From assembly GCF_014352955.1 (NCBI RefSeq), contig NZ_CP060691.1:186001-250000 (forward strand): a DNA stretch of 64,000 nt, read 5' to 3'. Both the position numbers and the translations under genes were made by a program. Every line of letters starts with the position of its first letter. The stretch's first letter is position 1. Positions 1-13,500 of this stretch are shown here, in pieces. The notes beneath the pieces were generated by a model that made no database searches, was not told the origin of the DNA, and saw nothing but the letters and a program-made list of their open reading frames with translations. This stretch comes from Mycoplasma sp. Pen4 (GTDB lineage Bacteria > Bacillota_I > Bacilli_A > Mycoplasmatales > Metamycoplasmataceae).

Positions 1-1111
1 ATATAGTGCAATACACCATAATTTAGACATAAACACCTTGAAGAGTGTCCTAAACAAACACAAGGTGAATAATTTAGATGATTTTCTTGAAGGAAAAACA
101 TATTCAAGTAATTCTAAAACACCATATAGAAATTTAAAAAGATTAGATCCAGAATTCAAAGAGATTTTAGTTGCGGCAAATCTTTTATCTAATAACCATA
201 GTGATATTAATCAAGTTACAGGTGAAATAATCGATAACTTAAAAATTGATTTATTAACTTATTCATTCCCTTGTCAAGGGTTATCGGTTGCGAATATGGG
301 ACGTGATAAAGGGATTAAAAATAGTGAATCAACTTCAAATTTAGTTTGACAAATTGGGAGAATATTATCTGAATCACAACATAAACCTAAATACTTATTA
401 CTCGAAAACGTAAAACAACTTGTACATAAGTATAATGATGAATATCAAGAATGAAAAGATTACTTAGATGGATTAGGTTATAAAACATTTACAGGTATTT
501 TCAATGCATTTGAACACGGTTCATTACAACGTAGAGAAAGAGTTTTTGCAATTAGTGTGCTTAAAGATACAAAAGTACCATTTGAGGAAAATGATATTGC
601 ATACAAAGAATATGTTGGTGCTTTCGGAAAGAAAATACCGCTTGAATCAAGGGGTAAACAATATTTAAATATTTTTGATGTTAATAATGAGAATGTTGAA
701 GAAACAACAAAAGTAATAATTAATGATACACCATCTAGAGTAAGAATGGTAAATGAAGGTTTAGACTTATCTGACTTGGACAAAGCTGCAAAACGTAAAT
801 TTATTATTAATACACTTACAACCAAGCAAGATCGTTTACCTAACTCAGGTTATATTCCATTAAAGAATGATATTAGAAGAAAACTAGATTACCGTTTTAT
901 AACACCAAGAGAAGCTTATAAAATCATGGGATTTGAAGATAAGGATTTTGATAAATTAAAACCATTCATTGATAAAGGTTACTTAAACAATGAATGTTTA
1001 TGAAGACAAGCAGGAAATAGTATTGATGTTAATGTTATTAAAAGTATTTTTAAATGTATTTTAGAGATAGAAAAATTTGATACAAAGGAAGAAAATAATG
1101 GCAGAGATTAA
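1..1111 (+). CDS. C5-cytosine DNA methyltransferase (5' end outside window)
   Basis: Transfers a methyl group from S-adenosylmethionine to C5 of cytosine in a specific DNA site. The frame is open from base 2 and the true start lies upstream. Motif IV is seen as SFPCQGLS (catalytic Cys, coded near base 270), motif VI as LLLENV (near 400), motif VIII as LQRRERVF (near 530), and the C-terminal motif IX/X region as WRQAGNSIDV (near 1001). TGA is read as Trp at about 347, 452 and 1001. The next gene starts 14 bp before this one ends, so the two are translationally coupled and probably form a restriction-modification pair. The recognition site cannot be inferred from sequence. The family is clear. 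Which R-M type it belongs to is inference. Confidence 0.93.
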
Positions 1112-4058
1112 AAAAAGTTTTAAATTAGGTTATTGAAAACTCGGTACAAATGCCAAAAATTATATTGATGAATCTATTATTAGATCTATAGAATGTATTG
1201 AGAAAAAAGAGATTAATTTAATATCTAATAATAGAGACACATACGAAATAAAAATACATGAATGTCCAAATTATCCCGATAATTTTGGTATGTTTCTTAC
1301 GGCTCCAGATAATGAAGAAATAAATTTATTTCCAACCAGGGATCCAAATCGTCCCGAAAATAAGGACAAAAAACAAAAAGAATTAGGTAATAGTAAGAAA
1401 ACCTGAGGTCAAATTTGTAATGTGCTTTATTGTTTTGGAATTATTGAGCAAATTAAACAAAACTCCGAATATGTTTTTAGTAAAGAAGTAGAGCAAATAC
1501 TTATCAATAAGAGCAACCAAGAAAATGATTTCTATGATTTTTTATATAACAACTTTATTCAAAATTTTAAAGATTACTACTTGTCAGATGTTTCGGATAA
1601 AAGTAAAAAATCTTTTAAAGAGAATGCAAGTAAAAGTTTCCTATTTACCATTTTCTTTGAGTTGGTGCGTAAATTTAAAGAATATGATGATGAGGTCATT
1701 GGCGGCTTTTACAACAATTTAAAAAATTACTTAGGTAACGACGATTTAGCAGATGAAATTATGTCTATAGAGGAAAATTACTGAGAAGACATAGTAAATA
1801 AACTTGCTCACAATAAAATGGATGATAAAAAGGCGCAAATTGCGTCATTGGTTGAAGAATTTAAGAATATTTTGTCTAATTCAATAACAAATTATGATGC
1901 AGAAAATGAAGATTTCGAAAACCAAAAAACATCTAAAAAAAATAACCAGAAAGACAACTTTATTAATTTTATAGATAAGAACGAAATATCTACTGGTATT
2001 CATAAAAAAACATTAGACGACTATAAATATAAACCTATTAAAGAAGTTAAAGGACAAATATTTAGCGTTATGACCGAAATATTTGATTTAATATTTAATA
2101 GAATTTTCAAGAATAAATTTAACATACCTATATATCAAAGAAATTATGTCTGATCTCAAGAGTTAATTAATAGATTAATGATTGATATTAATTCAAAGAT
2201 AGATTCAGAATATGATGAATACCATTTTTTAGGAAATATAGTACTATGCAGCAAACATATTAGAGATGAAAATGATGATAATAAATCACACCAATATATT
2301 GTGGATGGTCAACAAAGAATTATTACATCTATTTTAATTTTGAACGTTATTTTTAAGTATTATCTCCAAAATGATTGAGAAGCACCAAAAGAATTATTTA
2401 AGATTTTTGAAAATACAAATACGGGGAAAGTTGAAATTCTAAATCACTTTCAAGATGATATATCTGATACTGAATCATATAAATACTTAAATAATTTATT
2501 ATCAGGCAAAGGTGTTGATGCTAAGAATAAGAAAAGGCTTTATGACGATGTTGTTATTTACCGTAATGCTAATTGTATCTACACATGATTAAAAGATAAA
2601 ATAGCACAAAAAGAAGATCAAAAAGCATATTTAGATAGTTTTTTAAAAACATTCGTTACGAAATTTATAATTAATGTTTGTTATCTAGAATTAAAAGATG
2701 AGTTCATATATTATGAAAAAATTAATTTATTAACAAAACCATTAAATGATATAGATTTAATTAAGTCATTTTTATATGCTGAATTAAACAAGCATTATGG
2801 CATTAAGTTTAAAAAATCACATTCAAACAATATATATAAATTTTTAGATTTCTTTGTAACTAAAAAAGGTGATGGAGTTAAGACTGAATTTGAAAAAGTA
2901 ATAAAACTTTTTGCTTTTAACAACTTGGATTGAGCAAAATTTAATGAAATAGATACTAAAATACAATCAAAAAGTCGCATTACAAAAACATACACCTTTT
3001 TTGAGGCTGTTATTAAACAAAAGATCAAAGATGCTAATCCCAGCATTGAAGAATTTATTAAATGAGTAAAATTCGAAATCTCTAAGTGCTACTATGTGTT
3101 AGGTGAAAATGAGTCGTGAAATCTGATGGAAGACTTTAATATTACATCAGATTGAGAAGAAGAAAAAGTCAAATCATTAAGATTACTCTTACCTCACATT
3201 ACAACTTGAACAAATCAAGGTGATCTGACTGATGTAACACCGGCAATTCTTGCTATTCTTGAAAAGGGTAATTTATTTGATGGAAAAATAATAGATGAAA
3301 AAATCAAACATGCCGAAAAAATTATTAATAATATTTATCCATTATTATTTGAAATAGAAAGGTTCACTTTCTTCTGGAAGTTAGATGAACTATTTAGGGG
3401 AAATTCATTGGGTGATAAATTTATTAGATTAGGGTATGCAATAAAAAATAATGAAATAAATACGAGTTTAGAAATCAAGGATCGTTTAAAGGATTTTTCT
3501 GCGCCCATAAAGAAATTCTTAAATAATACAGAAGATAAAGTTATAAATGATAAAAAATTAGAAGATGAATTTAGAGAAATATTAAAGAAACAATTCATTC
3601 AAAACACAGAAATGGGATCCGAAGTAAATAAGAAGAAGTTAAAAACATTACTTCGTATTGAGTGGTTCCTCTTAAATGATGAAAAACATTTAGTATCAGT
3701 TTTAACAAACTTGCAGCAATATAAAAACATAAGTAACGAAGCCAGTTATGAGCATATGGCTGCCACAAATGGTAATGATGATGTTTCTATGGAATCTAAG
3801 CAGATGATTGGTAATGGTGTTATTTATCATAAACGCCTAAATAGTAGTGATAGTAATCATAGATTTACGGTGAAGAAAAGATCGTATACAAAGGACCCTA
3901 TTCTATCAAAATTGAAGATATATTCACTAGATACTAATAGTAATTATGAATCTAAGGATATTTATCCTAGTCAATGAGAAGATATTGATGATAATAAGAT
4001 TTTAAGACGTAGCGAATGACTAATCGACATTTTAATAAGAATGTACCTAAAAAAATAA
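1098..4058 (+). CDS. DUF262/DUF1524 (GmrSD-like) protein, probable restriction partner of the methyltransferase
   Basis: A 986-aa protein. Its first ~340 residues match no domain I know. A DUF262 (ParB/sulfiredoxin-like NTPase) domain follows, with IPIYQRNYVW at about residue 345 and YIVDGQQR at about residue 400. The C-terminal DUF1524-like HNH nuclease shows EHMAAT (about 884), IGNGVIYHKRLN and SNHRF..K, then a closing helix. In GmrSD-type enzymes these domains couple nucleotide hydrolysis to cleavage of modified DNA. Here the start overlaps a cytosine methyltransferase by 14 bp, so it may instead cut unmethylated sites as the restriction half of the pair. The frame needs TGA as Trp at many positions (for example 1134, 1404, 2151, 3975, 4017). 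No clear terminator follows. Nuclease function is inferred from family motifs. Confidence 0.85.
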
Positions 4059-4161
4059 ATTCATATGTATAAATTTTGTTAAAAAGAAAATACATTAACA
4101 ATGTTAAAACCAAAAATTTATAATTGTAATTTTTAGTATTCTAAACTACTAAAATAGATAA

Positions 4162-4409
4162 ATTAAAAAAGCACGTGATAAAGGAATTTTACCACCAGAC
4201 ACTAATTCGAGCGGTTATAAATTAATAAGCGACTTAGAAGTGAAGTCAATTTCACAAGCATTCAAATTTATTTTTGGTTAGGTTGCGGATCACAAGCACA
4301 ACAAACTTGAAAATTCATCGCTCCAGGACAAACAATCGATGAAGCAGATCAAGATGTAAACTTAACGTATCTAGAAGACATACTTTTATCAAAAAATACC
4401 ACAAAATAA
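4162..4409 (+). pseudogene. Frameshifted remnant of an unknown gene
   Basis: Two short coding-like stretches join by a -1 shift. Bases 4162-4281 read ...ARDKGILPPDTNSSGYK... to a stop at 4279. From 4278 the next frame continues GCGSQAQQTWKFIAPGQ... (TGA as Trp) to a TAA at 4407. There is no start codon or ribosome site. The last stop lies inside the loop of the following terminator, so the end of a former gene seems to be preserved. I do not recognise the family. The rest of the 459-base gap (4059-4161 and 4423-4517) shows no gene. Confidence 0.5.
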
Positions 4410-4424
4410 TGTGGTATTTTTTGT
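4391..4424 (+). terminator. Rho-independent terminator
   Basis: A 13-bp perfect stem AAAAAATACCACA / TGTGGTATTTTTT with a 6-base loop. The T run is part of the stem. It closes the remnant gene at 4162-4409 and separates the R-M genes from the giant surface protein. Confidence 0.8.
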
Positions 4425-4517
4425 ACGATTTTCCATATTGGTGCTATATATACAAAAAAGTATACTTTTTTGTGGTATTAAATATTGAATATTGTGCTTA
4501 GGTATAAAATTATAGAT

Positions 4518-7500
4518 ATGAAAATCGCAGATAAATTAATAAGCACAAAGAATCTTGCTATTTCAGCAGGAACTTTGTTAGGAATTGGTGTGACAAGTGG
4601 TGCAATTGCTGGAGGTGTAATTGCAAGTCAGGAAAATGAAGTTGATCAAGCTAAAAAAGAAAGTTTATTAAAGATTGATTCTTTAAATAATCTTAGTCAA
4701 AGCTATATCAGATTACTTAAAGAGAAACTCTCAGTTATGCAAGAAGTTTCTAAAGTTAAGAAATTAACCAAAGAAGCAATTGAACTAAATTCAATGACAA
4801 GTGGATATATCGAATTGATGAATGAAAGTCACAAACTTAAAACTACTAATAACTTTAAGTTTGCTTCACTTGATAAGAAACAAGAATTTGAAGATAAATT
4901 AACTATGGCTCATAGTTTATTATCTGACGATGATAAATTATTAGACACAGTTAACATAGACATGCTAAATGAATTTTATAAAGCATTATCTACAAATAAA
5001 AACAAACTTGACGGAAATAAAAACTTTCAAAACACAAGAGATCTAATTGATTCATTAGATCATTTTAGTGATTCTGTAAAACAATCATTACACGACAAAA
5101 TTAATGCGGCAGAATCAATTGTTGAATTAGATGTTATTAAAACAAAAATTCATGAGAAAGAACAAAGTTATAACAAACTCCTTAAGTTAATATCAGATAT
5201 AAACAATTTAACTGAAAGAGCAAATCAATTAGGTTTATCTTTAAATGAAGATGTTCTTGTACTTAAAAAAGCACAAAGTAAATTAAACGAAACAATGCAA
5301 GATAGTAAATTAATTAATGATCTAAATTTTGATTTAGATGATTTTATTAATGCAACAGAAACTAAACTTGAGAGAGTTGAAAATTTAATCAAAAGTCAAA
5401 TTAGTGCAATTGACAGATATTGAATGAATGTTGAATTGATTACTACAAATAATAATAAGTTCGATAATAATACAAATACATTAAATGTATCAATCAATAA
5501 CAGAAATAATAATCATGATAATTTTGAAATCACAAACATTGAGTGATATTTAAATGATGTCTTATTACAAAATCAAAATAATAAAACAGTATCTATAACA
5601 AAAGATGAAGTTGTTCCATTTAATGAAGCATATCATGTGTATGCAAAGATTTCTGGTAGTTTAGATGGTGTTGTATTTCAAGCATATAAATTAAAACCTA
5701 TTGTATTGATTCAAAAACCTTGAAGCGAAATTGATAAAAGTGAATTATTAGCTCAAATTGATCTCTTAGATAATTTATCTGCTGATCTTAAATTCTTAAT
5801 TAAAAACGATATTAAACAAAGTATTAATAAAAAGAATGTAGAAATGATTATTCAACAAGCAAAAGGTATAAATGCACTTGTTGATGAGATTAATAATAAA
5901 CTCAATGGTATTGATAAACAAGGTTTAAACTTTAAATTATCAAGCAATGCTATTCAAAGAAATCTTTTAACTCTAGAAAATAGGTTTCTTTCATATCTTG
6001 ATGATAATAAATTTAATAATCACGAAATCACAGAAACCGATTTAAACACTTTAAATGATGACTTAAGTAATGTTATTTTAGCTTTAAATGGTGAAAATGA
6101 ACTAACAAATGCTAAAGGTATGGTAGCAACTTTTTCAAAGTTATCTCAAAGCATTAGAAACAATATTTATAATCAACTTGATGAATCAAATACTTTAGAA
6201 GAATTAAAATCCGTACTTAGTTCCTTCAGAGACATAAATAGTAATGTTGCATTGTTAATAACCGCAATTAACTCTGCAAGAGATTTATTAAATAGTGAAA
6301 AACTTGCTAAAGTAAATAATTTAAATAAAACAAACAAAGTTGAAAAACTAATTCAAGCAATAAGTGTTTTAAATGAAGAAAATCAACTTAATGAACTAAT
6401 TAATATTCAAAGTCAAATTCAAAAGATTAATAATTTAATATCAGAAATTCAAAATATGATTTCTAATGCAGAATTACTTAGTAATAAATTAAAAGCAATT
6501 CGCTTAAATGTTGGAAGTAGACATATAAATGATGAACCAATTATTGCAAGAATTGAAAACATTAATGACTTAAATATTCAAGACATTTCGTGATATATCA
6601 ATGAAATAAAAGTCGACGGAACAGACGTTTCATTAGAAATTTCAAAACAACAAGTAAGAAGTAGTGATATTGATATTTATGCAAAAATTAACGGTTCACT
6701 AAACGGCGAAATATTTACTGATATCAAAACAAATATTGCAAGAGTTTATAAGTTCAAATATAGTGCTGATTTTTTAGCGCAATATTTAAGTCAAATAGAT
6801 TCACTTACAACTTTAGGTGATGCAATAAAAATGAACATAAAAAGTTCTATTTCTGATGTTTTTGAAATCAATGAAGTAAATGAAATTATTAATAATGCTC
6901 AAACACTTAATAATAGTGCATTGGATTTACTTGATAAATATAACAATATCACTGCGGTAAAGGCTCAAAAAGCTTATAAGTTCGCAAATAATAACTTAAA
7001 AACAACTTTAGAAAACTTGAACCAAACAAGAGATTATTATTTTGATCAAAATAATAAGTTAAAGAACAATAAAACATCAATTGAAATCAATGACAAAAAT
7101 CTACAAATTCAAACTGCATTATCCGATCTTAATGGTGAAAACCACTATGAGAGTGTAATAAAAGAAATAAATCAACTTGATAAATTATCTAACACAGTAA
7201 AGAATCAAATTTTTGTATTAGCCCAAAGTCAAAATAATTTAGATGATCTAAACAACATTAGAACTAAAGCATCAAAATTTAATGAAGATGCAGATGCTTT
7301 AAATCGTGAAATTTCTAAGGCAACATTACAACTTTCAGAGTTGAAACAATTAAGTGATGCAACTTTAAATTTGAGCAATGAAATTCGTGATTATCAATCA
7401 TTGCTTGATTCTAAGAAAAGTTTAATAAACGCTAATCATCAACTTATTCAATTAAATGAAAATTTAACATCAGAAATTACTACTTTAAAAAACAAAAATA

Positions 7501-10500
7501 ACTATATCGCAGAATTATTAGTCAATAATAATGAGTTATTTGGCGAGCTTAAAAACGTTAGAATCCAAGTAACTAATAATGGTTATTATGATGCAAGTGA
7601 ATCTCTAACTGCAAGTTTAGACAATATTAGTGATTTAATAATACAAAGTGTTAAATGAATTTTAGATGATCAAGTACTAAACTCAAGTAGTAATACAACT
7701 ATTTCAATTCAAAAGGAATTTCTTAGAGACAAAGAAAAAACTCTTATAGCTAGAATTAGTGGTTATAAAATAATTGATGGAAAAAACATTGCATTTAACA
7801 ATTTTGAGATTTCAGAACCAAAAACAATTCATAAATTTAAACTACATGAAGCTCTAATAAGTCCATTAATAAGTGTAATTAGTAATTTAAATCATTTATC
7901 TGATGATGTAAAAAATCAAATTAATCAGCAAATTAGAAATTCATTTAATATTGAAGACGCAAGAAATATAAAAAGTGATGCTGTTTTATTGGATTCAAAA
8001 GTTTCACAAATTTTAAATTTAATTAATGGTTTCGATGAGCAAGAAGCAAATATTAAATTTGACAGTACTAACTCAATTAACACATTGAGATCAAAACAAA
8101 ACATTGTTCATGATTTACTCAATCAAGATAATAAGTTAACGGAATCGACTGCTTCAAATAATCAAATATTAACAAGATTGATATTTGAATTAAGTGAATT
8201 AAGAAATACATTTAATGGTGAGAATAATTTAAATGTAGCTAAAAGATCAATAGATTCATTACCTAATTTATCTATGTCATTGATCAATAAGTATAAAGAT
8301 GAATTAGAAAAATCAAACAATTATAGTGAATTACAAAATATTATTTCCGATGCAACAAAGCAAAATTTACTTACTTCACAATTAATTGACAAAATCACAC
8401 GTACCAAATCACTTCAAACAAGATTGAATATAATTATTTCTAATAATAATTCATTAATAGTTTTTGGTAATAAACCATCTGAATTGCAAGATCTAATTAA
8501 CAATCATTCAAGAATGCTTTCAGAAAATAAATTAATTGAAAAACAAGTTAATTTCGAACACATTAATAATTTATTTGAAACTAAAATACAAGATTTTGAA
8601 AGATATATAAATCAACTTCAAACATTCAGAAGTAATTTAACAAAAATCACTCTTTTAGCATCAAATGATGGTCATTTTATTGATGATAATTCTGTTAGAT
8701 TAAGTATCAATACAAGTGATAGTAATGTAAGCATTACAAGCGTGTTATGACATGATGAAAATGGTACAATTCCAAATGAAAATCAAAACACATTATCTGT
8801 AAGCAAAGAATCAGTTAGAACTCAAAACAAGCAATATCATGCATTTATTTCTGGTTCTTGAAATGATATTAGATTCAATAATTATAGAATCTCTAATGAT
8901 GTTATAGTTTATAAGTTTTCATTAACTCTAAGTGCTATTCAACCACTTATCAATGAAGTGGCATCATTAAACAATCTTGATGTAAATATTATTAATTCAT
9001 ATAAAGAAAAAGTTCGTGAATCATTCACAATTGATGAAGCAAACAACTATGTACAAGTTGCAAAAGAATTAAACAATGCAACAACTAATTTATTAAATCT
9101 ATTAGTCGATAATACATCTGAAACAAATAACTTTAAGTTTGCATCTGATAATTTAAAATCAACTTATTTGGATTTAATTTCGCAATGTGTAAGACATTTT
9201 AGTACGAATAAAACTAAATTAATTGATGCAACATTAACCAAAAATGACTTAGTTGAATTATTCAAGATTTTAAATAATGCTAAAAATGCTTTAAATGGTG
9301 ATGTAAATGTATTAAATGCACAAAATGCTATTAAACAACTTTTAAGCATTAATGAAACTGTTAAAAATCAATATTTAACTGATATCAATAATGGTGAAAC
9401 GCTAGTAAATATTAATAATATTGTTGAATCAGCTACACACTTAAATTCTTTAGCAAATCAATTGACAACTCTTAGAAGTGATTCGCAATCCTTTTTACAA
9501 GATAAAAATGATATTTTTGCTTATTCATCTGATGAAACTCAAAGAATAAATCAATTATTAGATCTCATTAATTCAAAATTAGAAGAAAGCAAGATCAATA
9601 CAAGAGATTTAACTAATTTAGATACATTAAAGCAAACTTTTAATAGTATTAAGACAAATATAGATATACTGGAAGCTAAAGTCAATAAACTGAGCAGATT
9701 AATAAAAGCAATAACAATTTCTGTTTCAAATAATGGCATTTTTAGTGATACTGTGAATGTGTTAAATGTTGAATTGTCAAATATATCTAATGATCTAAAC
9801 ATTAATAACACTAAATGATATTTAAATGATCAACAAAAATCAACAAACTCATCATTGAACTTGCACGAAAATGACTTAGATATAGACAAAAAAGTTCATG
9901 CAACTATTTCGGGGACATATTTAGGAATCTCGTTTAATGATGTGATCATTACTCAAAGAACAATCAAAGCAGCGACTTGAGAAAATTATGATAAAGGTAA
10001 TTATATTGAAACAATTAATTCATATCCAGAACTTAGTCAATCTCAGAAAGAAAACGCAATTAGTTATTTAAATAATTCAGGAAGCAAAGATGTTGCTACA
10101 AATTTAATTAACAAATTAAATGAAGTAAATCAATATAAAGCATCGTTTAAACCTGCAAATAAAACAATAAATTACAAGTTTGCTCAAACATGACTTATTA
10201 GTGCAGTGGAAAATGTATTAAATAGCATTAATGAAACCATTGATAATAGTCAATTAACTTCTATAAATTATCTTGAACAATTAGCATCGAAATTAATTAT
10301 TTTAAACCAAAAAATAAGTGTATTAGATGGAAATGTCCAATTACAAGAAGTAAAAGATTCAATCAATCAACTATCATCATTATCTGAATCTACAAAAAAC
10401 TACTTTATTGAGCAATTAACTCAAAAAGCAAATCTTAGTGAAATTCAAGATTTAAAAGAAACTGCAAAACAATTGAATCAATCTGCAAATAACGGAATTA

Positions 10501-13500
10501 ATGAACTAAATATTGCAAAAAGATTAAGCGAACTACTTTCACAGATATCTACAAGTGAAAAAGCAATAACTCTAAAAACAAATATTGAAAACGCCTTAAC
10601 AACATTATCTAATCATTATTCTGAATCAATGCCAAAATTATTAATCACAAATGATTTAAGTGCCTTGAATTTAGATATAAATAATTTAAAAGACCAAATT
10701 AATACAGTTAATGAATTCTTGCAAGATCAAAATAATATTGATGCTTTAAAGATATTAACCTTACATTCATCAAAAGCAAATATAATCACTCAATTCGATA
10801 GCGTGACTGTTTCGATTAATAATAATGATCAAAACTTTAATATAACTCAATACAATTGATACATAAATGATGTTTTACAACCTGAAGCAACATTAGACAC
10901 ACTTGTTCTTACAAATTATGAATTTAACGAAAATAAACGAATCAAATTAGTGATTAGTGGTACATATTCAGGTTTATTGTTCACTAATTATCAATTACCT
11001 GAAATAATGTTAAATACAACAATTGATACAAATACTAAAGAACAATTTAAAAGCTCAATTAAAGGTCTTATTAATTTATCAAATTCACTTAAGCAAAGTA
11101 TTAAAAATCAAATTGATTCATCAAATATTTATTATCAAGCAGCAACTATAAAAACAAATGCTATTGCATTAGATACATATATTGGTAGTGAATTTTTAGG
11201 AGTTTTAAATCAAACTCTAAGTAATAATGATTCAAAATTAAAGCTTGCTTCAAATGAAAGTGTTATTGCATATAATACTGGTTTAAATAACATAAAAAAT
11301 GTTCTAGATGATTCAAAAAGACACTTAAACTCTGATGTTTCAAAGGAAAGATTAATTGAATTAAAAAATGCTTTTATCGAAGCTACAAATTCGTTAAATG
11401 GAAATGATAATTTAACTAATAAAACAAATGAATTAGTTGGTTCATTAAATAACTTCACTAATGAAGCAAAGAATAATATTCGCTCATATCTTAATAATGC
11501 TATTAATTATCAAGATTTATTAAACAAAGCAACTGAATTAACAAACAAAAACACCTTATTCCAAGAAATAAATGATTTCATCAACGCTGAAGATGGACCA
11601 TCTTCAACGTTAAGAGAAGTACAAGAATTTAATAATAGTAGAGCAAATGTTGCTATATCTAATTCTGATGTTGCATTATTAGAAAACAAGATTAATGAAT
11701 TTAACAATTACAGTGTTGAAGGTAAATTAAATAACTTAAGTATAGATTTAAATGCATTATTTAGTGAATTAAAATCACAGAATAATACATTAAAAGATAA
11801 GATAAATATTCATAGAGCATTAACTGATAAAATTCAACGTATAACACTACACGCAAGCAATGAAGGTATAGTTCAAGATGAAAGACATCCAGTTACATTA
11901 ACATTAGGAAACATAAATAATATTAGAATAAATTCATATAAATGAGTTAAAGACAATAACCTTGATACAACTATTTCAACAAACAGCAATTTAGTTGTTC
12001 GTTTTGGCGATATTCAAGAAAAATCAAATGAATACAAAATGATTATTTCTGGTATTGATGGAGACATTCAATTCAATGACATAGTTCTAAATGCATCTAT
12101 TACAGTTAGAAAACCAAAAGAAACAACTGCGCTTAAAAAGCAAGAATTATTCAAAACCATTGATGCATTAGAAACACTAAATGATCAATGAAAAACCAAA
12201 TTTAAAAACCAAATCGAAGTTACACCATATGAAGCAAATGCACAAGACATTTTAGAAACTGCAAAACGATTAAATAATGCTGCTTTACCTCTTGTTGAAA
12301 GACTAAAAGGTAATAATGCTTTTGAAAATATTAGATATAAATTTGAAAGCGAAAGACGGCGTGGTGCATACTGAGAAAAAGTTCATGCTGCAAAAGATTC
12401 AATACTTGAAAATGATGGTTATAAACTTAAGTTTATTATGTCAAATGACATTCAAGGTCTTATTAATAAAATAAACGAAGTAAATGATGGAATAACATTT
12501 GAGTTCAATGGTTTAGGTGGAAACTATAATTTAAATGCATATTTTGAATATGTAGATCGTTTCAGCAAATTCTCTGAACAACTTCGTGAAAAGATTAAGA
12601 ATGAAATGCGTCAAGCTAGTTCATATACTGAATTAGGTGATATTTATGTTCGTTATAGTACCTTACATAACAATAATAGTGCTGCATTAGCTAATATTAT
12701 TTCTGAAATTAATGTTGCAAAAGAAATTAATGACAGAATTGAAGCATTGCAACAAAACGACATGCCTTATGTTTTAGATAAAAACGCATTTGATCAATTC
12801 AAAGCTGCTAATGCAACTGCTATAACTGCTAAGCATGATATTGATAACAATGTTATTCCACAAAATATCAATGAAATTTATGAAGATCTTAAGGAAAAGA
12901 ACAAGAGAATGAAAGAAAATCTTGATTCATTCAATGAAATTGATGATTTATTATCTTCTGCATCAATTAGTGTAGATAACTTGGGATATCGTAGAAGTGC
13001 AAATGCAAATTACAAATTAGACTTGCTTATAGATGAAAACATCAATGTAACAGAATTTTCATGATATTTAGGTGATGAGATAATTTTTGGCGCAAATTCA
13101 AGACACCCGGATGTAGAGGTGAGACTTATAGATACAAATTCAAAAGAAGTTTCATTAAGAATTACAGGATACTATAAGGATATTAAGTTCACTGGATATA
13201 GAATCAAAAATAGAACTACTCTTTATAAAGATAATCCATTAAAAGAGATTTCTATTTCATCTACTAATGCAAATAATAAACTTCTCAATGGACACAATAC
13301 ATTAAGAATTAATAATTTAACTGCATTAGATACAAGAATTAACTGATATAAATATGATGAAATATTACATAATCAAACAAATGACACATTAGATGTAACA
13401 ACCATTGGTTCATATAATGCAAAATTACATACTTCTAATGGAGTTGAATGAATTACAAATACCATCAACGTTACCGAATTAGATTATGTTAATGACATAG

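Noticed and set aside
4485-4517. TTG 4485 as start of the giant GA/M60 protein
   Set aside because: No ribosome site, and the preceding residues add nothing to the signal-anchor. ATG 4518 is a better start, although it also lacks a clear Shine-Dalgarno.
4665-13230. CRISPR-like or satellite DNA repeat
   Set aside because: The periodicity is in the protein (about 350 aa). The DNA of the units is too diverged, and there are no short identical repeats with spacers.
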